The translations under genes were made by a program, and so were the position numbers. The notes below the pieces were generated by a model. It was given only the letters and a program-made list of their open reading frames with translations, made no database searches and was not told the DNA's origin. Shown piece after piece: positions 55,825 to 64,000 of a DNA stretch of 64,000 nucleotides (position 1 is the stretch's first letter; every line of letters begins with the position of its first letter). This DNA comes from Stenocarpella maydis (Eukaryota; Ascomycota; Sordariomycetes; Diaporthales; Diaporthaceae): assembly GCA_002270565.1 (NCBI GenBank), contig NQMI01000009.1:426111-490110 (forward strand), in the 5' to 3' direction.

Positions 55825-58800
55825 CGTATCTCGAGTGAGCAAGAAAAGGCTAGTATGCAAGTCGAAGTTGAAGAGAGGTCGGTTGAAGATATGGATTTGT
55901 TGTTCTTGTCTGGCAACTGGGCGTTGTCGAGCCAGGAAACTGGGGCAACGAGTCAGTGGTCTTTGGCGCGATATGGCATGAATAGGGAGGGGCCTGAAAA
56001 ACATCACAGGTCAGCCTTGGGATCACGATGAACCTCAAGTAGGGGAGGGAGGGCTGTGATACAAGTAGAGGAGAAGGCGATGCTATAACCCATGGGCCAC
56101 AGAATCCAGAGATTGGGTTGCTGTTGTTGAGTAGGTCTCGTGTCGTGGAAAAACTTACCAATTTTGGGTTGAGATGCTATCTCACTGGCTTCAGTTCTGC
56201 CTGTCTGACCCAGCATACACGCTTATGGCTGGAGGCACATTGGTGTTATGGCCTTGTCAAGGAAAAGGGAGGGGGCGAGGAAGAAAGGTTTTTATTTCCC
56301 GTCCACAGCAAGAGGTTCTTAGTCGTTGTTGTAGTGACTGGCGAGCGATCGTTGTGCACTGCTGTATACCATTCACTGCCCATAGAACGGACGCCAGAGC
56401 CTGGGGCTTCATCCCGACATTTGTCAACTGAGAGTTCGGACGACTTTCCGTGCGTCTTCTCATCCAGCTTTAAAGGGCAGAGAAACTGCAAGATTAGCAG
56501 CGAACGAGACAAACTGTTTTATTCACCTCAGATCAACAGCTGGGAACAATCACTGTTTGGTGCAGCTATGCCATTGTCGTCTCATCATTGAAGCCATATA
56601 TCCTGGTGCAGACTCAACATTTCAAGAATAAGTTATTTTACTAAATTGATGATGTTATGGAGCAGCATTGGTCGGGGTGATTTGGCTAGCAGACATCAGA
56701 CGATTAGGCAGGCTGCACTTGCAAGTCAAGTCATCTCACATGTATGAATTCACCGTTTTCGTCCCACGTGTGCAGGGCAACTGGTTCTACATGGGTTTCT
56801 TGGTATCTGAAGCGGGCATAATGCTTAGAATTGAAACCCAGAGAGGACAAACAATAGTAATCCACCTAGGTCTACTGCCGTGGTACATTTGCGTGAAGAT
56901 GAAGTTAGGTATACAAACAAGATCAAAGGTGTGTTTAGATTGATGGAGGTCTGTCGTACAACCCAAGTCTTTGTTTACAAGCAACATCACCTTGTTCACG
57001 GTAAACAAATTTGGAATGTGTAGGTATACAATACATGAATTGATTGTTGTGTGATGGAATTATACAGTGAGACTTGAAAGTCTCTGGTAATTTGACCCCC
57101 ACTCTGTCTTATTCTATGGAGGTGATGCAATGGGAGCCTCCATCCCGAATCATCTATCCGTAACTTTGGGGCAAAAGAGTGCAAATATGAGCCACCAACA
57201 TGATTGGTGGTGGCTCATAGTTGTTTTCGGCAAGGAGATTCAATTTGGGTCGCCACCGGTACCTCTCTCTCGCTATTCTAGAGATCAGAGGCAAGAATCT
57301 CCCTTCTAAATAGCCAGATACATACAAAAGACCATAGGCAGCCGTAGGCAGCCGTAGACATGCCTCAAAGAATGTCAATGGGCTCCTAGAAACAACTCTC
57401 ATAGACTTGTGCCTTTCACAACATCTGACGGCTGAGCCCATCTGGTCGCATACTGACAAGCAATAAGTCGTTGAATCATGACTGGGGACCAGGGCAACGC
57501 TGATTCATCTGCAACGACTAAGAGCGTCTCAGCCTTGTACATGGCATGTGGTTCGGTAGTTACAGCACCGGGGTATGCATGCCCCGCAGCCCCGTCGAAG
57601 GCAAACGACTATTTAAAGAACCGGTTGGCACCACTGGTGATTTGCCTGGCCTCCCTCCCTGCCTGCCGAGTTTGAGGAGCAGAACAAAACAAACAAAAAA
57701 TGACAACGGACCTTGCTGAGGCCTCGAGCTAGGAACAAGAGCTCCCCTTCCCCGTGACAAGGGGTTCAGGAAAGATGCTGACCTCGGATGGACCTACCTG
57801 ACTGCCAACAAGGCAATTCGACAATACAACGAGTTCCTTGCTCTGAACCTTAGCCTAGCCACTTCTGATGGTGAAGGCTAGCCATTAGCTCCCGGGCGAC
57901 CCTGAGGACCCTTGAAGGGCTGGTGAAAGATTCCGAGGCTCCAGGGATGCAAGCTCCGGTGCGCCAGAGGTGGCTGGTTTTATCCCACCCCCGACCACTC
58001 AAGCGCGGCTGGCGCTGCGCAATTGAGATGGTCTCGAGCTTCCGACCTCGGTTGGGTGGCACTGTAGCATAGGGCGAGGCCGAATCGGGTCGGTTGGGCA
58101 TCCAGCCACTACATTGGTCAATCATACCAAGCTTCTCAGCGGCTGGCTGACCGGGGGCTGGGGGAGATCGCGAAGAAGAGACGAACGCGTGCGGGCGTGG
58201 AGGCTGCATGAGATTGATCCCAGGCGCATGAACGACCTCGCTCGGGGCCGGGCCGCGACAAGAAGAGAGTGAACTCCGGGCCAACGGGGATATAAAGGGC
58301 GCGCAAATAACCCAGGGGAGACAGACTCGGAAAAGTTTAAAACTTCTCAAGGGTTCTTCGGACCCCATCTCACGGAGATACCTGTGCGCGTTGCTTTTCT
58401 TGGCCAGATGAGATTTATGGACCACAGCAACGGTCCGGCAGCAAGATTTGATGACGGACGTTGCATAAAGCCGGATGACCAAGCCTGTCAAGATGGGACA
58501 CGGGGTGGGTAAGGAAAATTCGACGGCAGGGGATGCTGACCATTGGTCGCCGACATAGATGCACAACTTTCCGACGATGCTGACGGTCCTCGACATTGTT
58601 GTCCCTGGAATTTCTGGGCAGACCTGGAGGTTGCCAGGCTTCTGCCACGGGGTGTTAGACAGCCGGCCATTTGTCGCCTCGGCTGGGGAACCGCCGTGAT
58701 GCGTCTCGGCGACGGTTCTTCTTGTCGCGCCTGACATTGCGACGGCTCATCACCCGAGGCCAGTTCGAGAGGGCCCCCCGACCTTGAAGGAGGCGAAAGG

Positions 58801-59405
58801 CAGGGGGGGGGGGCACAAGTCGGGCCCTAACAGATCCAGGGTATCAGAGTGCCCTGGCAAGGGTCCTGAGAGCTACATACAGCCGAGGTGTTGCTACTAT
58901 GGTGGTTATTGGTGTATTTAGACCAGAAGTGACAGGCCGGGTCGAGGCGGCCCAGTCTTGGATCGAGGGTTGTTTCTCACCGCCCCTCCCGCCGGTTTTC
59001 GGTCTGTGCGCGCCAAGGAGGTGATGCAAAAGTAACCTTTGGCATCATGAAAAGGCCACGGGCCCGCATGCTGCACGCCCACGATTATAGTCTGGGTCCT
59101 GGGGAATCGAAAAGGGGAGCCAGTGAACTTGTCAGGGGCGGGGGGCAACGTCTGGACGAAGAGGTCCAGTGGGAAAAGGACGGGTCCGGATCTTTCGGGC
59201 GGTGAGCTCCTAGCGCGTGGCCAGGGATGGGAGACGTGTGCATTCTGGAACGGTGGAGCCGCGATGAGATCTGGCATTGTCACGTCGACTGGTCCCGAAG
59301 CCACCGAGGGGTCCGACACTCCACTCGCAAGTGGGGCGCGCTGGAGAAAGTCAATCAAACTTGGTGTAAGACGATTGGTCAATTGGCGAGTCAATTTCCC
59401 ACCTT

Positions 59406-59430
59406 CGCGTCTCCACACGGTGGAGACGCG
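59406..59430. repeat. Perfect inverted repeat with 10-bp arms
   Basis: CGCGTCTCCA and its exact reverse complement separated by five bases (CACGG). Stem is GC-rich; function unknown. Confidence 0.9.
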
Positions 59431-61144
59431 TCTGGCTCCAACCCGACGCGTCGTGCTGGCGTTCAAGCTCCGGCACCCTCGCGCTGCCCCCCCTCCTCCC
59501 CCCCTTCGTTCCGTGCTTCTCTCGTTTCTCTGCTGCTGCCCGCCCCCAGTGACGTGACCTGCGGGCTGCTGTATCGCTGCTGTGAGCCCATGCCACACGA
59601 TGCTGATTTGCGCAGCACGCGCACATGGCGCATCCAATGTCTCCTGGAGGCAGCCTCTGTCTGAAGGCAGTGCTCCATCATGCCACCAACTGGTGGTCAT
59701 GCACTCCACGATGACACTGTCCGTTGCGAATCCCAACAGTCACATGGCCCATGAGTAGCCAATGGGACCCATCTGTCTACCCATGCCGTACGGTGATTAG
59801 ATGGCACTCGTCGTACAAGACAGCCAGTCCCCCCTGCCATTGGTGAAGCTAGATGATGTTGGCCATACGACTGGCCTGCCTCTGCAGACGCAGCGGGTGC
59901 GAGGACAGGAGGAGACCTCTCGGGATTGCTTATGCCTTCCCCTCCTTGGCAATCAAAAGGCGTGGCTGGTGATGAATTCGCGAATGGCTGGGAGACGGGA
60001 CGATGTCGATGACGAGGACGAGAGTGGGCTGGGGTTGTCCAGTCTGCAGCAGCAGGGGCGGATGTAACAGAAGCACTGCAGAAGCGGAAGTGGTTGCAGA
60101 AGAGGGGAATGGAAGGAGCGGGCTGCGGTTCCCGGGGGCTCTCCACGATGGAGCCAGACGCCCAGCTGCGGCGCTGTGCAAATCCCCCAGGGCAGGGCCC
60201 AGGAAGAGTGACTGTCAAACAATGGGCCCACATTGGGCCGACTGGGACGGCATGCAGGCCGGTCCTGGAAGACGAGCAAACCGACCAGCTCGCCTCGAGG
60301 GCCAGAACCATTGCTAGCACGTTGCTATATAGCAGGCAACGTCATCGGCGCATTAATACCCAAGGTTCAATATAGGTAGGTCACAGGCAACGAGCATCAC
60401 TGACAGCGGTGGTGGAGGACGGCAAGGCACCCTGTAGCGTTGAGCAAGGGATGGGTGTAAGTTGTCGGCGGTCACAACCGTCAGTCCGAATGGCCGGATC
60501 TCGTCCAGGGCTGGTGCATGGAAGGCCGTAGGAACCTAGAGAGTAAGTATGATGTAGTGGCCGTCCTCACCAGGCCCGGTGGCGATCGGCAAATGCGCGA
60601 TCGCATCGGTGAATAGGCTGTTGATGGCGTCGTCGAACCAGCTCGACTATTGTCGACACGAGAAGATGGCCAGGCTGCGTGCTTCTAGCCTGCCCGGGGG
60701 CGCAAGGCGGAAATCGAGATTATGAGCTTGCTGCCCCAGGAGATGAGTGCAAGCATCGCAAGGACACAGCAATTTCACGGCTTCCCGGGTTCGTCTGCTG
60801 TTAATTTCTGGCATAATCCAGCGGCCCACACTGAGGGTATCTCGACATTGGTGTACATCCGAGCCAACCCGTGCGAGTGTCTTCGGGAATACCCTTCGCA
60901 CGGCCACTGTCATCAGTCGGAAGGTCCAATTGTCAAGGGCGGAGGCCCGCGGGAGACTAGCCAGAGACCTGATTGACTAGAGAGAAGGGATGTGCCCTCT
61001 GACCATTGGAGCAAGGAGGGTATCGGCGTCACGTAAGCGGAAAGGCTCGCCTCCCCATGTTCCGGGTATGCCCCCGGGGCGCAATAGACAGTATCTAGGC
61101 GTTTACTATCAGAGGAGCGTAGCGTCCAAGAGAGCGAGGGGGAG

Positions 61145-61160
61145 CGAGAGAGAGAGAGAG
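61145..61160. repeat. Short (GA)n run
   Basis: Sixteen bases of alternating G and A within a larger G-rich purine stretch on the plus strand. Confidence 0.85.
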
Positions 61161-62347
61161 GGGAGGGGGTGGGCAATGGGGTGGTGAGAGAGGGAGGAGG
61201 ATCGTGGGGCATACACACCACACACCACGCCAGGCCGTTCGTTACTCCAGTTTGGTGATAGCAACTACCACAGACCGACTGTTGTCGGCGGGATTCCCCT
61301 CACCTAGGCCACATGTACATTGCCTGGACAGCCCTGACAGCTAGCTATGTCATGTGGATACACGCCAGTTGTGACGGACGGCACGTTGGACGGCTGGGTC
61401 AGCACTGTAGATAACGTGCAGGTGGACTGCATGATGGGAATGCATGTGCCCCTCTCGACGCAAAGGAGGGCAGCGAGGGCTGGCAGGACGGCAAGGGACG
61501 GTGGCTGCGTCAGGACCAGGACCTGCAGGATAACAGACAGGCTTGAGGCGGCAAGTTCCAACTCTGGTGAGACTGGCGAAAGGGACGAGGGCCTTGGGAG
61601 CCTGATGGCAGCAGCAGCAGCGGCTGTGTGTGTCGTGCATGTACCTCGGAGGTATGCTGTATACCTCGACCAGCAATTGGGATATGGACAAGGGCATGGA
61701 CATGGACATGGCCAGGTGGTCAAGGTCAGGTCAAGGTCAAGGCCTGAGCCCCCCAAACCCCTGTCAAGCCGCCCTCCGCCCCACTTGGGAGCCCAGAGGT
61801 ACGGAGTACACAAACAGCACCTGCGCCCAAGTGGAGCGGCCCCCGTCTGGGCCCCCCCCTCAAGTCGTGGCCAGCCTGCCAGTACGTACTCTGCGTAACC
61901 GGGTCAACTGGGCGATGCCTGGGTCTGACCCTTATTACGCTCGACTTATTCCCCTCTAGCCTCCTGCGCTCCCGCTCTCTTGTCATCCCAAGTCTCTTTT
62001 CCCTGCCTCGCCCGCCCATTTCGCTGCCTCACCACCCACAACCACCCCGACTTTTGCATCCCCATTGCTCACCCCACGACCACCTGTCTCGACCAAATCT
62101 GATCGCGATCCTGCTCCTCAGCCCTTGCGACTGCTCTCGCAAACAGTTCCAACACTGCTGCCCGCCGCGCACGCTCGTCGCTCCCCGGCGCATTCGCATT
62201 CTCGTCGTCCTGACTCCATCGCATCCTGTCGCAAACCAGTCGCATCCGCCCGCAGCATTGCCACTCGCTGTCGCAGCTGCAGTTCCAGCCTTCCAGACCG
62301 CGGCCCAGCCATTGCGATTCACCACGAGGCCGCGCGCATCATCCAAA

Positions 62348-63253
62348 ATGTTACTCCCGTCCGCACTCTCCTGCGACCCGTCGCACCCGCGACTGCAGTC
62401 GGCCCTCTTGATCTCGCCCCCCTCCAGCCCTACCCAGCTCTCTACCCAGACCGCCATTGGAAACCTCATCAACTCATGTCGCCACCTGCACACAATGCTC
62501 TCCTCGCCAATTCCAAACGAGCAGATCCCAAGCGCGAACTCCCACCTCCCTTCACCGCCGCTCGCCAACATGCCTAGTCCTCTGAGCAGGCCTCGCCTCC
62601 GCCGTCGCAAGGCTGAACCATCACCTGGCCCATCCTCTTCAGTGGCATACAACGAGCCTCTACGATACAGAATCAAGAAGCGCGCGCCACCGAGGGGGGC
62701 GAACAAGAGGAGACGGTCCGATGACGACGACATGGGCCGAGACGACGACGACGAGGCCTCCAGCACTGACGCACATTACGGCAAGGAGAACGTCAACATC
62801 TTTGACATGGACAACGGGGCCAAGCGGGACGCCGGCATGTTCGTCTTCAAGGGTTGTCCAGATAGACCATCACAAGCCGCTCCGTCCACGCCCAAGAGAC
62901 GGCGCATCGCACCACCAGACGTCCCGCGCGGACTCACCAGGGAAGATTTCCACAAGCTGGGGGCCCCCGACGCAAGCGAGGCGGAGACGGCACAGGGAAC
63001 ACACATCGAAGTGGGTGAGCGTGGCGATCAGTGGAGCGCCGAAGATGACCACAAGCTGGTCGAGGTCGTGCTCGACAAGGTCAAGAACATGGACCTGTCC
63101 AATGAGGTCTGGGACGACTGCGTCCGCAACCTCCCCGGCAAGGACCAGACCAGCGTGAGCCTGCGATGGAGAAGTCTATTAGACGAGGACAAGATACGCC
63201 TGGACGACAGGGGCGCCAGGGCCAGGGCCAAGAAGCTCCATGGGACCTGGTGA
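62348..63253 (+). CDS. SANT/Myb-like basic nuclear protein
   Basis: Single exon. The ATG at 62348 (MLLPSALSCDPSHPRLQ) gives 301 residues; an in-frame upstream ATG at 62054 would add 98 Pro/Ala/Arg-rich residues that look like leader. The N-terminus is Ser/Pro rich with LISPPSSPTQL. Two basic clusters follow: RPRLRRRKAEP and KKRAPPRGANKRRRSDDDD, likely nuclear signals. GKENVNIFDMD contains a KEN sequence. The C-terminal 75 residues (QWSAEDDHKLVEVVLDKV, then WDDCVRNLPGKD and VSLRWRSLLDED) form a SANT/Myb-like helix-turn-helix with conserved Trp spacing. Similar fungal proteins are uncharacterised. DNA or chromatin binding is inferred from the fold. The C/T-rich leader and GC-rich codons support a real gene. 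Confidence 0.82.
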   Translation: MLLPSALSCDPSHPRLQSALLISPPSSPTQLSTQTAIGNLINSCRHLHTMLSSPIPNEQIPSANSHLPSPPLANMPSPLSRPRLRRRKAEPSPGPSSSVAYNEPLRYRIKKRAPPRGANKRRRSDDDDMGRDDDDEASSTDAHYGKENVNIFDMDNGAKRDAGMFVFKGCPDRPSQAAPSTPKRRRIAPPDVPRGLTREDFHKLGAPDASEAETAQGTHIEVGERGDQWSAEDDHKLVEVVLDKVKNMDLSNEVWDDCVRNLPGKDQTSVSLRWRSLLDEDKIRLDDRGARARAKKLHGTW

Positions 63254-64000
63254 TGCCTGAGGCGGGGAGCCATCCGTTCTTTTTTTCTACTGCAAGGACT
63301 CTGCACATTGTTTCATATATCTCTGTTTTATTGACTGCATCGTGATAACGGCTGGAGTTGGGGCCAACTATTAGACAGGAACACTGCACTGCTACCGCTC
63401 GGGGCAGACCTCGAGTGGTCCCCGTCGCGAACTGCGATGGGGTAAATGAACCATCACCTTTTCTCAAAATGCCGCGCCTCCTACCGTGTGGATTGTTCTC
63501 GGCGGTGAAATAATACTCGTCCTCGTAACATGGCTAGGTATATAGCACGCATCATGCTCTAATGCAAACTGTGTGCATGATTGCTTGGACCGAGCACCAT
63601 TCAGAGCACGGCTACGCTAACTCGTAACACCCGACCTGAGCGACGAAACATCCCAGTAGCCCGGGACCGTAGCCTGTCGTCACCAGCGACTCCCGCCCGG
63701 GATGGACCCGAGCAGCGATCGGGTTCAGGCTGGACCAGTTTACCAAGCCCAGGGGACTGGGGAGTTCCAAGCTCACCGCCGCAGCCTGGCCGCGATGAGT
63801 GTCGTGTCGCTGCCGCCAGAAGACCTTGTGGGTTTTCCGCGCAGCTGACTTGCCGGCGAAAAACAAAAAAACCCATTGATCGGATCGTTCGTGCCGCCAT
63901 TCGTGAGTCGGCCTTGGTCCCAGCGAAATCCTGGTGGGCGCTCACACACCCCTTCCTTCGCTCTCACCATGGCCAGGTTCGGCTCACCTACCACGAGGCG
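63254..64000. other. 3' flank to the right edge
   Basis: Contains the 3' UTR of the SANT-like gene and about 700 bp without a supported gene. A minus-strand frame at 63601-63945 has no recognisable features; a gene could begin beyond the edge. Confidence 0.5.

Larger units (their letters stand above)
55825..62347. other. Gene-poor region, 6.5 kb
   Basis: No frame carries recognisable domains or convincing codon bias. The two largest (minus 57850-58737 and 58918-59736) lack family features. It contains an ACCTAGGT palindrome (56864-56871), a G run near 58805, a 10-bp-arm hairpin (59406-59430), a (GA)n run (61145-61160), TACGGAGTA (61800-61808) and short CA/GT-rich patches. From about 61950 the plus strand is C/T-rich and probably the leader of the next gene. 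Confidence 0.45.

Noticed and set aside
54961..56031. Plus-strand open frame of 356 codons
   Set aside because: Shadow of the Pro/Gly/His-rich minus-strand gene; Val-Arg repeats come from the 12-bp tandem read in reverse.
57850..58737. Minus-strand open frame of 295 codons
   Set aside because: No family motif, no codon bias like the neighbours, and ordinary overlapping frames on the other strand; long chance frames are expected in GC-rich DNA.
58918..59736. Minus-strand open frame of 272 codons
   Set aside because: Low-complexity patches and no domain; composition does not match true exons here.

Overview
The window reads as a chromosomal segment from a filamentous ascomycete, most likely a Sordariomycete. 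Genes are on both strands, with short GT..AG introns (about 45-450 nt), recognisable branch points, GC-rich third positions in exons and pyrimidine-rich leaders. The best family matches are fungal: a CreB-type deubiquitinase, a Pex10 RING protein, a WSC/glyoxal oxidase, Fap1/NFX1, Bem46, Erd1 and LYAR. I cannot place the order or genus from sequence alone.

Layout, left to right. The C-terminal DEUBAD part of proteasome receptor Rpn13 runs off the left edge (+, to 805). A 4.3 kb gene-free stretch follows. Then come CreB-like ubiquitin hydrolase (+, 5111-7733), a hidden four-exon YOS1 gene (-, 8730-9353) and 20S proteasome beta-5 PRE2 (+, 9902-10872). Mitochondrial t6A synthase QRI7 (-, 11596-13632) has a giant polypyrimidine tract in an intron. 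Next are a short-chain dehydrogenase (-, 14756-15706) and a secreted protein with four WSC domains and a copper-radical oxidase domain (-, 16389-19838). About 6 kb follows with no intact gene. It contains an A/T-richer island and a broken N-terminal remnant of a FAD-linked oxidase near 24.6-25.1 kb. Then Fap1/NFX1 (+, 25837-29349), Bem46-like hydrolase (-, 30547-32031), LYAR-type nucleolar protein (+, 35723-37537), Pex10 (-, 38267-39514) and Erd1/EXS protein (+, 40157-41498).

At 41991 there is a single N inside a poly-C/G run, where a minus-strand type II membrane protein (probably a GT15 mannosyltransferase) breaks off. After that come a disordered protein (+, 44650-46359), a USP30/Ubp16-like mitochondrial deubiquitinase (+, 48023-49981), a five-exon MFS transporter (+, 51584-53416) and a Pro/Gly/His-rich zinc-finger-like protein (-, 53864-55824) with an apparent one-base frameshift. 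A long gene-poor stretch (56-62 kb) precedes a SANT/Myb-like basic nuclear protein (+, 62348-63253).

The gene content is mostly conserved housekeeping. An unusual share touches ubiquitin or the proteasome (Rpn13, CreB, beta-5, Fap1, Pex10, USP30-like), but nothing shows these form a unit. I found no convincing new biological system, CRISPR array, tRNA or rRNA. The items most worth a second look are the hidden or broken genes, the intronic purine tract, and two short DNA words (TACTCCGTA and the palindrome ACCTAGGT) that recur almost only between genes. Spliced coordinates are my own reading of splice signals and phase; each intron call could be settled by RNA-seq.
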